This document shows, piece after piece, positions 50,908 to 63,008 of a stretch of DNA of 64,000 nucleotides. The notes under the pieces are model-generated. The model saw nothing but the letters and a program-made list of their open reading frames with translations, did not search any database and was not told the DNA's origin. The DNA comes from JANPIX01 sp031425195 (GTDB taxonomy: Bacteria > Pseudomonadota > Alphaproteobacteria > Rhodobacterales > Rhodobacteraceae). The translations under genes were made by a program, and so were the position numbers. The stretch spans positions 124,001-188,000 of the forward strand of contig JANPIX010000032.1 in NCBI GenBank assembly GCA_031425195.1, given 5' to 3'. Numbering within the stretch: position 1 is the first letter of the stretch; each line of letters begins with the position of its first letter.

Positions 50908-51861
50908 GTGCTAACGCCATCAGGGCTGAACAGGATGCTCAGGCTTAAAAGAATGCGACGCTTCGCGGATCGGTGCCACCGCAGGCTTGCGGACGAATGG
51001 CAACGACTGCGCGGCTATCCCTATCTGCGGCGGCGCTTCCTCGCGAAGATGGGCTATCCAGTCGATCTGAAAAACCCGAAGTCGTTCAACGAAAAGATAC
51101 TGGTTCGCAAACTTTATGACCGCAATCCGGTCTATCCGATCATCAGCGACAAGATCCGTGTGCGCGGCTATGTTGCAGACATTCTGGGGCAGGCGCGCAG
51201 CGATGCGCTGTTTCCACGGCTGTTGGGATCAACGAACCGCCCCACGCAGGATTGGCTGCGCGGCTTTGGCACAGGGGTAATCGTAAAGGCCAATCACGGG
51301 TCGTCGATGCACCGCATCCTGTTGGATGGGGATGTGCCGGATTACCCGAAACTGGCCCGCGATTGTCGCAAATGGTTGCAGACCGATTTCGGGCGCGATC
51401 ATTGGGAATGGGGCTACCGACCGATCCCCCGCCGCGTTCTGGTTGAGGAACTGCTCTGCTTTCCGAATGGCGCGCCCGCCGACGACATCAAATTCACCGT
51501 GTTCGATGGCCGCATGCACATGGCGCAGTTCAATATCGACAAACACGCGAAATTCGAGAATGCCTTCGTGACCCGCGACTGGCAACGGATCGACATTCAA
51601 AGGGCGCATCCGATTGCCGCCGACCTGCCGCCAAGGCCCGCCCAGTTTGACGAGATGGTGGCACTGGCGGAACAGTTGGGGCAGGCGTTCGATTATATCC
51701 GGGTCGATTACCTTTATACGGGAACGCGCTTCGCGCTCAATGAATTGACGCTTTACACGGGTGGAGGGTTTACGCCGCTCCGACCCGCGGACTATGATCT
51801 GGCGCTGGGGCAGATGTGGACGCAGCGCGTTTACGCGCCCAAGCGGCCCCACAAAGGATGA
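50908..51861 (+). CDS. TupA-like ATP-grasp protein
   Basis: A 317-aa protein of the TupA-like ATP-grasp family, found in polysaccharide and teichuronopeptide gene clusters. Typical elements: DLKNPKSFNEKILVRKLYDRN near residue 55, SDKIRVRGYV, VIVKANHGS near 125, VLVEELLCFPNG near 180, and FDYIRVDYLYT with LNELTLYTGGGF near 270 carrying the Mg/ATP residues. Probably adds an amino acid or other acyl group to a glycan. Start GTG at 50908 is uncertain; an ATG at 50935 is an alternative. No other glycan genes are nearby. Confidence 0.8.
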   Translation: MLTPSGLNRMLRLKRMRRFADRCHRRLADEWQRLRGYPYLRRRFLAKMGYPVDLKNPKSFNEKILVRKLYDRNPVYPIISDKIRVRGYVADILGQARSDALFPRLLGSTNRPTQDWLRGFGTGVIVKANHGSSMHRILLDGDVPDYPKLARDCRKWLQTDFGRDHWEWGYRPIPRRVLVEELLCFPNGAPADDIKFTVFDGRMHMAQFNIDKHAKFENAFVTRDWQRIDIQRAHPIAADLPPRPAQFDEMVALAEQLGQAFDYIRVDYLYTGTRFALNELTLYTGGGFTPLRPADYDLALGQMWTQRVYAPKRPHKG

Positions 51862-51865
51862 TGCT

Positions 51866-52675
51866 ATGACGACACTTTCCCTGAGCGATGGGCGGCGGAT
51901 TCCGCAGGTCGGGTTCGGCCTGTGGCAGGTTGATGCCGCAGACCGCGTTACCGAAACGGCGATTGCGCTGGGCTACCGGCTGGTGGACGGGGCCGCGATC
52001 TATGGCAACGAAGCGGGCATGGGGCAGGGTATCCGCGCCTCTGGTGTGGCGCGGGATGACCTGTTCGTCACGACCAAGGTGTGGAACGACAGGCAGGGCT
52101 ATGACAGCACGCTGCAGGCAGTGGGCGAAAGCCTTGAACGGCTGGCGCTTGACCGTGTCGATCTGTGCCTGATCCACTGGCCCCGTGCCGGGCAGGACAA
52201 ATACGTGGACACATGGCGCGCCCTGATCCATCTGCGCGAACAGGGGGCGATCACGTCGATTGGCGTGTCGAACTTCGACGCGGCACAGATTGACCGGCTG
52301 ATGGCCGAAACCGGGGTCATGCCGGTTCTGAATCAGGTCGAGCTTCATCCAAGGTTACAGCAGGCAGAACTGCGGCGCGCGCACGCCGAACGGCATGTCA
52401 TCACGCAAAGCTGGACGCCGCTGGGCAAGGGTCAGTCATTCGATGCGCCTGCGGTTCAGACCATTGCGGCGCGCGTCGGCAAATCCCCCGCTCAGGTCAT
52501 CCTGCGCTGGCATGTGCAGCTTGGTCTTTCGGTCATCCCACGGTCGTCGCGGCAGGAAGGTCTGGCGCAGAACCTTGATATCTTCGATTTCGAGTTGTCA
52601 GACGATGACATGACCGCCATGGCTACGCTTGAGGCAGGTGCCCGCACGGGGCCGGACCCTGCCACGTTCGGTTGA
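51866..52675 (+). CDS. aldo/keto reductase
   Basis: A 269-aa NADPH-dependent reductase of the 2,5-diketo-gluconate reductase-like group. Catalytic tetrad: Asp in LVDGAAIYG, Tyr in the same motif (YGNEAGMG), Lys in FVTTKVWN near residue 72, His in LIHWPRAGQDKYV near 108. The NADPH site is VIPRSSRQEGLAQN near 225. Length is normal. Four nt separate it from the ATP-grasp gene, suggesting one transcript with it. Substrate unknown. Confidence 0.9.
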   Translation: MTTLSLSDGRRIPQVGFGLWQVDAADRVTETAIALGYRLVDGAAIYGNEAGMGQGIRASGVARDDLFVTTKVWNDRQGYDSTLQAVGESLERLALDRVDLCLIHWPRAGQDKYVDTWRALIHLREQGAITSIGVSNFDAAQIDRLMAETGVMPVLNQVELHPRLQQAELRRAHAERHVITQSWTPLGKGQSFDAPAVQTIAARVGKSPAQVILRWHVQLGLSVIPRSSRQEGLAQNLDIFDFELSDDDMTAMATLEAGARTGPDPATFG

Positions 52676-52716
52676 TTTTGACGTGACCCTTTCCCCCAAC
52701 TGCAAAGGCCCAACAT

Positions 52717-53322
52717 TTGCCCTTTACCGTCGCGATTGATGGCCCCGCTGCCGCCGGAAAGGGCACCATCGCCCGGGCGGTCGCCGGCCATTTCGGCTTT
52801 GCCCATCTCGATACCGGACTGTTGTACCGGGCCGTCGGCGCAAAGGGGGGCGACCCGGCTCTGGCCGCGCAGACCCTGCACACCGACGATCTGCAGCGCA
52901 GCGATCTGCGCAGCGAGGCGGCGGGGCAAGCGGCAAGCCGCGTGGCCGTGATCCCCGAAGTGCGCAGCGCGCTGGTGGCGTTTCAACGCCAGTTTGCCGC
53001 GCAACCGGCGGGGGCCGTGCTTGACGGGCGCGACATCGGAACCGTCATTTGCCCCGAAGCGCCGGTCAAACTGTTCGTCACGGCAAGCCCCACGGTACGT
53101 GCGCACCGCAGATGGCAGGAACTGGGCGGCGACAAGGCACATATTCTGGCCGAAGTTCTGGAACGCGACGCGCGCGACAGCCAGCGCGCCACGGCACCGC
53201 TGCGCCCCGCCCCCGACGCGGTGATCCTTGACACATCGGAAATGACAATCGAACAGGCGGTGGCCCGTGCCATCGCGGAAGTTATGAAAAAGATGAAGGA
53301 CATGGAATGGCACAAGCAATGA
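52717..53322 (+). CDS. cmk: cytidylate kinase
   Basis: A 201-aa (d)CMP kinase. The P-loop is DGPAAAGKGTIARAVA at residues 8-23; further family blocks are DTGLLYRAV, LDGRDIGTVI near 100, RRWQEL, and ERDARDSQRA in the lid near 150. A little short for the family. The start is TTG at 52717, nine nt after AAAGG; no better in-frame start is seen. In most alphaproteobacteria aroA-cmk-rpsA are adjacent; here two genes separate aroA from cmk and rpsA is absent downstream. Confidence 0.92.
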   Translation: MPFTVAIDGPAAAGKGTIARAVAGHFGFAHLDTGLLYRAVGAKGGDPALAAQTLHTDDLQRSDLRSEAAGQAASRVAVIPEVRSALVAFQRQFAAQPAGAVLDGRDIGTVICPEAPVKLFVTASPTVRAHRRWQELGGDKAHILAEVLERDARDSQRATAPLRPAPDAVILDTSEMTIEQAVARAIAEVMKKMKDMEWHKQ

Positions 53323-54101
53323 TGATCCCCGATCTCGCGGGCAAGGCGGTGCTGGTCACTGGTGCCTCGACAGGCATCGGGGCTGCCGTGGCGCGGGCCT
53401 ATGCGGCGCAGGGGGCGATGGTCGGGCTGCATTACAATGCAAGCGTCGATGCAGCACAGGCGCTGGCCGATGAAATCGCGGCCAGTGGCGGCACGGTGCA
53501 TCTGGTTCAGGCCGATGTGGCCGACAGTGCGGCGGTGACGGCGATGGTCGCCGAAGTGGCGGCAACCTTTGGGCGGCTCGATGGGCTGATCAACAACGCG
53601 GGCGGGATGGTCCGCCGCGTGCCCTACGCCGACGCCACGGACGCAGACTATGACGACATCATGGATCTGAATGCGCGGTCGGTGCTGACCGCCTCGCGCG
53701 CGGCCATCCCGCATCTGAAGGCCGCGTCAAGCCTGCATGGCTGGGGCGGGTTCATCATCAACACCACCTCAATCGCTGCGCGCAACGGTGCGAGCGGCGG
53801 CGCGGGTCTTTACGGATCGTCCAAGGCGTTCGTCCACAACATGACGCGCGGTATGGCCAAGGAACTGATCCCTTTCGGCATCCGCTGCAACTGCGTGGCC
53901 CCCGGCGTCATCACCACGCCGTTCCACGAACGCTATTCCACGGAGGCACAGCTGGCCGCACAGAAGGCCACGATCCCCGCCGGGCGGCTTGGCACGGCCG
54001 AGGAATGTGTGGGGGCCTATCTGTTTCTGGGGTCGGCCGCGATGTCGGGCTACGTCGTCGGGCAGGTGATCGAGGTGAACGGCGGTCAGTTGATGGTCTG
54101 A
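53307..54101 (+). CDS. SDR-family oxidoreductase
   Basis: A 264-aa classical SDR. Cofactor motif TGASTGIGAAVA at residues 19-30; NNAG near 96; catalytic Ser in INTTSIAAR and YGSSKAF near 172; and a C-terminal GYVVGQVIEVNGGQL. A 3-oxoacyl-ACP reductase-like or glucose dehydrogenase-like role is possible; substrate unknown. The ATG at 53307 follows GAAGGA; an ATG at 53319 forms an ATGA overlap with the cmk stop and is an alternative. A GC-rich hairpin follows. Confidence 0.87.
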   Translation: MAQAMMIPDLAGKAVLVTGASTGIGAAVARAYAAQGAMVGLHYNASVDAAQALADEIAASGGTVHLVQADVADSAAVTAMVAEVAATFGRLDGLINNAGGMVRRVPYADATDADYDDIMDLNARSVLTASRAAIPHLKAASSLHGWGGFIINTTSIAARNGASGGAGLYGSSKAFVHNMTRGMAKELIPFGIRCNCVAPGVITTPFHERYSTEAQLAAQKATIPAGRLGTAEECVGAYLFLGSAAMSGYVVGQVIEVNGGQLMV

Positions 54102-54111
54102 CACCGCCTCG

Positions 54112-54137
54112 GCCTTGCCCCGTTGCCGGGGCAGGGC
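54112..54137. terminator. hairpin between the convergent SDR gene and carB
   Basis: GCCTTGCCCCG (54112-54122), loop TTGC, CGGGGCAGGGC (54127-54137) form an 11-bp stem between two convergent stops. It has no U-tract on either strand, so termination is inferred from position. Confidence 0.5.
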
Positions 54138-54141
54138 GGGT

Positions 54142-57471
<3,330 letters not shown>

Positions 57472-57577
57472 GCTGCCCCCCGGTATGCCGCCCCAAACGG
57501 GCGCAAACTGCCGGGGTTATAGCCATGCTTCGGGTCGGTGCAAGCCCAAAGGCCCAATCATTCCGACCAAAGGAAAA

Positions 57578-57599
57578 CGGCCGGGGATAACCCCGGCCG
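57578..57599 (-). terminator. intrinsic terminator after the APC permease gene
   Basis: CGGCCGGGG-TTAT-CCCCGGCCG (minus strand) is a perfect 9-bp stem with a 4-nt loop, followed by TTTTCCTTT. It lies 27 nt past the permease stop, upstream of carB on the same strand, and so separates the two transcripts. Confidence 0.8.
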
Positions 57600-57626
57600 C
57601 AATGCTTTTTTGCGTAACTGCAGCGC

Positions 57627-59180
57627 TTAGCTGATTTCGCCAACCGCGCGTTCTTGCGCCTCGATCAGGGCGCGCCGTTTCATCACCGCTTCGCCCATCG
57701 GTGGGCCTTGGAAGCGGCGGTTTTCGACGGCAAACCACAAGACAACGGCAAGCACGAGGAACCCGATCACGACATACAGCACACGCTCGTTCGGCGGAGC
57801 GACCGCGATGAAAAGGATGATACCCATGCCGACGATGGACAAAAGGGTAACCAGCCTGTAGACGCCCGCGCTCATCGCCCATGGGCCGGGGTTCGGCCAT
57901 TTGCGTGTGCCAAAGGCGAACATGCCGAGCGTCAGCGGAACCGCGAACGACAAGAACAGGAACACGAGGGTGGAGTTGACGACGATCACGTAGATCGATG
58001 TTCCATCCACCTTGATCGACATCGCCAGCACCACATAGACGATGCACAATGCCGTTGCAGTCCAGATCGCTGCCACGGGTGTCCGGTATTTTGTCGAAAC
58101 ACTGGCCAAAGCCTTGGAGCCGACAGGAATACCGTCATCGCGCGAAAACGCGAACAACATGCGGCTGGCAGACGTTACAGTCGCCAAACCGCAAAGCAGC
58201 TGGGCGATTAAGATAAAGAAGTAGATCGCAACTTTGAGCGTTGCAGGAAGAATCGCATCCATCGTGGCAAAGAACATGCCCCAGCCCTGCGACGCGGCCA
58301 CTGCAAGGTCAGGAATGGCAAGCGTGATCGAGCAGATCATGATCCAGCCGATCAGCGAAGACCACAAAACCGCCGAAACGATGGAGCGGGGAACGGCATA
58401 GGCCGCCTTGAGCGTTTCTTCCGATGTGTGGGCCGATGCGTCATAACCGGTAATCGTGTAGACCGGCAGCAGCAGGCAAAGCAGGAAAAGATAGGTCGTG
58501 TTGTCAGACTGCGGGAACACATTGCCGCCCGCTTCGCCCGAAAAGTTGGTCACTGTCCACAAACGGGAAATGTCGATCGACGGTGCATAGAACAGGCAGG
58601 CCAGAACCAGAACTGCCGTCGTTGCAAAAATGATGTACCCTGACACGTCCGTCAGAAGCGTTGTCACCTTGATGCCAAGGTGGTTGAACAGTGCCTGCAA
58701 CACGGTGATCGTTGCGACAAAGCCCACCACTTGCATGTCGGTGCCTGTGAAACCAAAGTACGATCCGAACGTGCCGGCGAAAAAGTATGCCGTGCCGATG
58801 TTGATCGCACCCAGAACCGTGATCAGCCCCAAAAGGTTAAGCCACGCGGTGATCCAGCCGGTAAAACGGTTCCCAAGGATCGACGCCCAGTGATACAGGC
58901 CGCCGGCGGTGGGGAACGCCGACGCGATCTGCGCCATGGAAAGCGCGAACATGCCCGAAATCATACAGCCGACAATCCAGCCGATGCCCGCGCCGGCACC
59001 ACCGACGGACGAAATCGCCTGAGCAAACGAGTTGATCCCGCCCGACAGGATACAAATGATGGAAAACGAGATGGCAAAGTTCGAAAACTTCGACATCGAG
59101 CGCGAAAGTTCCTGGGCATAGCCCATATTGTTGAGGAGTTTCTTATCCTCACTTCGATCCTTATCGGTATAGTTTACCAT
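57627..59180 (-). CDS. APC-family amino acid permease
   Basis: A 517-aa polytopic transporter with about twelve helices. The cytosolic N-terminus and first helix (SKFSNFAISFSIICILSGGI) match the APC amino acid/GABA permease group, with GIGWIVGCMISGMFALSMAQ and FPTAGGLYHWASILG typical of the BAT1/UGA4-like subfamily. The ATG at 59180 follows AAGGGAGATACGGACC, and an upstream start adds 34 unconserved residues. Substrate unknown; amino acid or polyamine is most likely. It diverges from pabB. Confidence 0.9.
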   Translation of the reverse strand: MVNYTDKDRSEDKKLLNNMGYAQELSRSMSKFSNFAISFSIICILSGGINSFAQAISSVGGAGAGIGWIVGCMISGMFALSMAQIASAFPTAGGLYHWASILGNRFTGWITAWLNLLGLITVLGAINIGTAYFFAGTFGSYFGFTGTDMQVVGFVATITVLQALFNHLGIKVTTLLTDVSGYIIFATTAVLVLACLFYAPSIDISRLWTVTNFSGEAGGNVFPQSDNTTYLFLLCLLLPVYTITGYDASAHTSEETLKAAYAVPRSIVSAVLWSSLIGWIMICSITLAIPDLAVAASQGWGMFFATMDAILPATLKVAIYFFILIAQLLCGLATVTSASRMLFAFSRDDGIPVGSKALASVSTKYRTPVAAIWTATALCIVYVVLAMSIKVDGTSIYVIVVNSTLVFLFLSFAVPLTLGMFAFGTRKWPNPGPWAMSAGVYRLVTLLSIVGMGIILFIAVAPPNERVLYVVIGFLVLAVVLWFAVENRRFQGPPMGEAVMKRRALIEAQERAVGEIS

Positions 59181-59434
59181 GGTCCGTATCTCCCTTCCGA
59201 GATGTGGCGTTTTGGGATTAACGGGGATGGTCCCGCTGCCCCTTACTTTTCTTGAGGTCGCCCTAAGGTTGCCTGCCCGCATAGAACCGTGAATGTTTCA
59301 ATGACGCAAGTGTTGAATAAATCGTTACAAATTCCCCGTGTCGGATTTGCATCCCGAAACAGGACATTCCGGCCTGTCTTGTGTGCGATATCGGGTTAGA
59401 TGCATCCTGACGGGGCAAAGGCGGCTGTAACGGC

Positions 59435-60577
59435 GTGATATTGTGCGAAAATGGGCCGGATGGTCGCGCCGTTCTGTTTGACGGTGCACTGGAACTGGTG
59501 ACGGCGTGGACAGCGGATGAAGTGGTCCCCGCGATGGAACGGCTGGATGCCGCCCGCGCGCAGGGCCTCTGGATCGCGGGCTATGCAACCTACGAGGCCG
59601 GTCTGGCACTGGAACCGCGTCTTGCCGCCCACGTCCGACCCGATTGTGCAGAGCCTTTGTTGTGTTTTGGCGTCTACTCCGCCTCGCTTGACGCGGACGC
59701 AACGCTTGCGGCCGCTGCGGCGCAGGCGGGCGCTGTCAGATTGTCGCCACCCGTCCCCGCGATAAAACGTGCCGACTATGATCAGGCGATGCAGGCGATT
59801 GCGGCCTACATCCGGGCGGGTGACTGTTATCAGATCAACCTGACGTTCCCCCTTTCGTCGCACCTGTCCGGCGGACATCCCCTTGCGCTGTTTGCCGCGC
59901 TGCGTGCGGGTCAGTGGGTTGGTCACAGCGCGTACTGCGATCTGGGCGCAGGCCCGGCTGTGGTGTCACTCTCGCCCGAGTTGTTTTTTGCTGTCGACGA
60001 CGCAGGCCATATTTCGGCGCGCCCCATGAAAGGCACGGCACCGCGCGGCAACGACCCCGACGAAGATGCGTCCCTTGCGGAAGAGTTGTTCCAGTCGGAA
60101 AAGGCGCGTGCCGAAAACCTGATGATCGTCGATCTTCTGCGCAACGACATCAGCCGCATCAGTCACGTCGGCACCGTGAAAGTGCCCGAACTTTTCAAGG
60201 TGGAGGCGTTTGCGACTGTCCATCAGATGAGCAGCCGTGTCGTGGGTCAGTTGATCGGCACACCCGGTCTGACGAAACTGATGCGCGCCCTGCTGCCTTG
60301 TGGCTCGATCACAGGCGCACCAAAAATCCGCGCCATGGAAATCATCGCGGAACTGGAGCGGGAACCGCGTGGCGTCTATTGTGGCGCAATCGGCTGGATG
60401 GCCCCCGACGGGCGCGCCGCCTTTAATGTGGCGATCCGCACGTTGCGGGTATACCCCGATGGCCGCGTCACGTTGAATGTCGGGGGCGGGGTGGTTGCTG
60501 ACAGCACACCCGACGGGGAATGGGAGGAGGCGCTGTGGAAGACCCGCTTCGTGGCGCAAGTGGTGAACCGGGGCTGA
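59435..60577 (+). CDS. pabB: aminodeoxychorismate synthase component I
   Basis: A 380-aa chorismate-binding enzyme that makes 4-amino-4-deoxychorismate for folate. Conserved blocks: GYATYEAGLALE near the N-terminus, YIRAGDCYQINLTFP near residue 130, SLSPELFF, RPMKGTAPRG near 200, ENLMIVDLLRNDISRI near 235, and LLPCGSITGAPKIRAMEII near 290. Shorter than E. coli PabB (453), as in compact fused-less alphaproteobacterial forms. Start is GTG at 59435. Its end overlaps pabC by 43 nt. Confidence 0.92.
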   Translation: MILCENGPDGRAVLFDGALELVTAWTADEVVPAMERLDAARAQGLWIAGYATYEAGLALEPRLAAHVRPDCAEPLLCFGVYSASLDADATLAAAAAQAGAVRLSPPVPAIKRADYDQAMQAIAAYIRAGDCYQINLTFPLSSHLSGGHPLALFAALRAGQWVGHSAYCDLGAGPAVVSLSPELFFAVDDAGHISARPMKGTAPRGNDPDEDASLAEELFQSEKARAENLMIVDLLRNDISRISHVGTVKVPELFKVEAFATVHQMSSRVVGQLIGTPGLTKLMRALLPCGSITGAPKIRAMEIIAELEREPRGVYCGAIGWMAPDGRAAFNVAIRTLRVYPDGRVTLNVGGGVVADSTPDGEWEEALWKTRFVAQVVNRG

Positions 60578-61185
60578 CCCTGATCGAAACGCTGGGCTGG
60601 GATGGCCGCGCGTTTCCAAGGTTGGACCTGCATCTTTCGCGCCTTGCATCGGCGGCCAACCGGCTGGGCTGGCCCTGCGATCCGAACCATGTGCAAACCG
60701 CCTTGATGGCCGCCACCGGGCCGGATGCGCTGCGTCTCCGCCTGACGCTGGATGGGCGCGGCCATGTCGCGGTCACGGCGTCACCGATGCCCCCCCTGCG
60801 CCCCGTCTGGCGTGTCGGGCTGGCAGCGCAAAGGCTGCGGTCGGATGACCCGTGGCTGACACTGAAATCAAGCAGGCGGCACGCTTATGATGCCGCCCGC
60901 GCCGCGCTCGCGCCCGATATTGACGAAGCGCTGCTGTTGAATGAACACGGCGAGGTGTGCGATGGCACGATCACGACACTGTTCTTTGATCGCGGTCAGG
61001 GTTTGCGCACACCGCCGGTCAGTTCAGGCCTGCTGCCGGGTGTGCTGCGGGCCGAGATGTTGGCCACGCACCAATGTCGGGAAGAACGGCTTCTGGCGCA
61101 AGACTTGGGCCATGTCGCGCTTTGGGTCGGCAGTTCATTGCGTGGCCTGATGCCCGCACAGTGGACGAACCATCAGGTCGCGTAG
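60535..61185 (+). CDS. pabC: class IV aminotransferase, 4-amino-4-deoxychorismate lyase-like
   Basis: A 216-aa PLP enzyme of the BCAT fold, expected to release pyruvate from aminodeoxychorismate to give p-aminobenzoate. The PLP Lys is in TLKSSRRHAYDAA near residue 115, followed by ALLLNEHGEVCDGTITTLFF with Asp in place of the usual Glu in the E-G(T/S) motif, and SSGLLPGVLR. Short for the family (~270). The GTG at 60535 is chosen, as AGGAGG lies 4 nt upstream. It is coupled to pabB by a 43-nt overlap, which supports the call. Confidence 0.83.
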   Translation: MEDPLRGASGEPGLTLIETLGWDGRAFPRLDLHLSRLASAANRLGWPCDPNHVQTALMAATGPDALRLRLTLDGRGHVAVTASPMPPLRPVWRVGLAAQRLRSDDPWLTLKSSRRHAYDAARAALAPDIDEALLLNEHGEVCDGTITTLFFDRGQGLRTPPVSSGLLPGVLRAEMLATHQCREERLLAQDLGHVALWVGSSLRGLMPAQWTNHQVA

Positions 61186-61922
61186 GTCGAACCTTCCTCG
61201 TCCAGCATCGCCCGGATTTCGCGCAGATGGGTGGCGGCAAATCCGGGGTAGGCTTCCCATTCCTGTGCCGTCTTTTCGGCAACCGCATCCGACAGAACCC
61301 GCAGGGGCCGTCCTGTCTGCAAGGCGCGGACATAGGTTTCTGCCGCCCGTTCAAGATAATACAGGCGGTTGAACGCATCCGCGACATCACGGCCAACGAC
61401 AAGGACGCCGTGGTTGCCCATGACCAGGGTGCTCATCTGCGGATCCGCCAGCAACGCCGCACAGCGCGCCCCTTCGTCGGCAAAGGCCATGCCGCCGTAA
61501 CTTTCATCAACCACCAGGCGGTTGAAGAACATGGCCGAATTCTGGTCAATCGCGGGCAGCCTGCTGTCCGCAAGGCTGGCCAGAACCGTCGCGTGGATCG
61601 AATGGACATGCAGCACACACCGCGCATGGGGGCAGGCGCGATGCACCGCACCATGAAGGCCCCATGCCGTTGGGTCAGGCGCATCCGGCCTGTCCATCGT
61701 CGCGGGATCATCGGCGTCGATCAGAACAAGATCGCTTGCTCTGATGCGCGAAAAATGGCGGCCGTTCGGATTGATCAGGAACTTGGTGCCCGCCTCATTC
61801 ACAGCCAGACTGAAATGGTTCGCCACGGCCTCGTGCATGTTCAGGCGAACAGTCCAGCGAAACGCCGCCGCAAGATCAACCCGTTCGGCCCAGTGGTCTA
61901 TATTGCGGAGAAGGGTGGTCAT
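61173..61922 (-). CDS. class II aldolase/adducin-family protein
   Basis: A 249-aa class II aldolase-fold protein. The Zn ligands lie in VLHVHSIHATVLASL near residue 112 (HxH), with the third His in MGNHGVLVVG near 175. The N-terminal fold HWAERVDLAAAFRWTVRLNMHE and NHFSLAVNE are typical of the YgbL/L-fuculose aldolase-related group without a defined substrate. The start at 61922 (MTTLLRN) follows AGGGA at good spacing; two upstream ATGs are weaker. It converges with pabC by a 13-nt overlap. Confidence 0.85.
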   Translation of the reverse strand: MTTLLRNIDHWAERVDLAAAFRWTVRLNMHEAVANHFSLAVNEAGTKFLINPNGRHFSRIRASDLVLIDADDPATMDRPDAPDPTAWGLHGAVHRACPHARCVLHVHSIHATVLASLADSRLPAIDQNSAMFFNRLVVDESYGGMAFADEGARCAALLADPQMSTLVMGNHGVLVVGRDVADAFNRLYYLERAAETYVRALQTGRPLRVLSDAVAEKTAQEWEAYPGFAATHLREIRAMLDEEGSTYAT

Positions 61923-62037
61923 CTGATCCCTGCGCATTTCATGACATTCCGCCATCTTTTAGGCAAATTGTCCGGCTACCCAAAAGATGATGCCACACGG
62001 GGGAACCTGCCCCAAGTGGTAAACGGCTGGGGGTCAC

Positions 62038-62439
62038 ATGCAATTCGTCAGAAACTTTGATGCGTCGGCCCCGGTAGAAGCGTTCGGCGTCGCGGCCCTG
62101 TTGCTCGCCGACACGGGCGACAGCGGAAAAAAGATCGCAGCCGCCCTCTGGGGGTTCGGGGCGAATGTGGATTGGCAGCCATGCGTGCCTGCGGTCAGTT
62201 GCGACCCGGCGCTGATCGTCGTCGATTGCGATGCGCTGGGCGGCTTTGCCGCCGGACAGGCCGCCTTGCGCCGCATGACCGTGCCGGAACAACCACTTGC
62301 CGCCATTCTGATCAGCAGTGAAGTGGCCGCGCCCGATTTTCCACAGGCCGCGACCGACCCCGTGGTTCTGTGCGCGCCGGTTTCCCTCGTGGCCCTGCGC
62401 GTGGGGTTTGAACACGCCTTGCGGGCGCATCCTTTCTGA
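62038..62439 (+). CDS. uncharacterised protein, receiver-like fold suspected
   Basis: A 133-aa protein I do not recognise. It alternates hydrophobic strands and helices: AALLLADTGDSGKKIAAALW, ALIVVDCDALG, LAAILISSEVA, VVLCAPVSLVALRVGFEHAL. This order and size are reminiscent of a degenerate CheY-like receiver (strand with D, helix, strand, terminal Pro-Val-Ser segment), but the phosphoacceptor and other marks are unclear. Starts ATG after no clear ribosome binding site. It stands alone between two divergent/convergent genes. Confidence 0.6.
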   Translation: MQFVRNFDASAPVEAFGVAALLLADTGDSGKKIAAALWGFGANVDWQPCVPAVSCDPALIVVDCDALGGFAAGQAALRRMTVPEQPLAAILISSEVAAPDFPQAATDPVVLCAPVSLVALRVGFEHALRAHPF

Positions 62440-62449
62440 TCAGATGCCA

Positions 62450-62481
62450 AGAAAAAGGGCAGGTCGCTGACCCGCCCCTTT
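62450..62481 (-). terminator. intrinsic terminator after the cold-shock gene
   Basis: On the minus strand AAGGGGCGGGT pairs with ACCTGCCCTT (one bulge, one G-U pair) over a 5-nt loop and is followed by TTTCTT. It lies about 20 nt past the stop of the cold-shock gene. Confidence 0.7.
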
Positions 62482-62502
62482 CCGAATGTCTGCGGCTGAA
62501 GA

Positions 62503-62709
62503 TCAGGCGAGCGCCAGATTCGTTGCCGATTCGCGACCATCCCGGCCAGCTTCGATGTCGAACGTCACGGCCTGACCGTCAGCCAAAGACCGCAGGCCTG
62601 CCCGCTCAAGTGCGGTGATGTGAACGAACACGTCCTTCTTGCCACCTTCCGGTGCAATAAAGCCGAAACCCTTGGTTGCGTTGAACCATTTCACGGTGCC
62701 CTTAGCCAT
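62503..62709 (-). CDS. cold-shock protein (CspA family)
   Basis: A 68-aa CSD protein with RNP1 KGFGFIAP and RNP2 VFVHIT, beginning MAKGTVKWFNATKG. Single-stranded RNA/DNA-binding; one of several paralogues usual in alphaproteobacteria. Length is canonical. A long 5' UTR is likely, and the divergent ccr gene lies 299 nt away. The C-terminal DGRESATNLALA is normal for the subgroup. Confidence 0.95.
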   Translation of the reverse strand: MAKGTVKWFNATKGFGFIAPEGGKKDVFVHITALERAGLRSLADGQAVTFDIEAGRDGRESATNLALA

Positions 62710-62878
62710 CGTGATGTCTCCTTCAGTATTACCGCCCGCGGGGTTGCGGCGGCCCGGCACCGTCAGCGCAAGTATCGAGTGCTGTGGCCCATAGGGAAGA
62801 CAGTGGTCGATCTAGATAACGTCGCAAAGGGAAAGCTGCGATGGAACCTGCAAAAAATCAAGATAAATGTCGGTTGGC

Positions 62879-62916
62879 GCAACGTACCTTGCAACTCCGG
62901 TCAATTACGCTGCAAC
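62879..62916 (+). promoter_or_regulatory. GCAAC repeats upstream of ccr
   Basis: Three GCAAC pentamers (62879-62883, 62891-62895, 62912-62916) in the intergenic region between csp and ccr, spaced 12 and 21 nt. A regulator site is possible, but I recognise no known consensus. Confidence 0.25.
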
Positions 62917-63008
62917 GCCGCAGACATAAAATTACAAAATACGTGACTTTGTGGTTGTATTATTACTAGTCGAATGGCAAAAAGGGTCCGTTGCGTAAGG
63001 AGAAGGGC

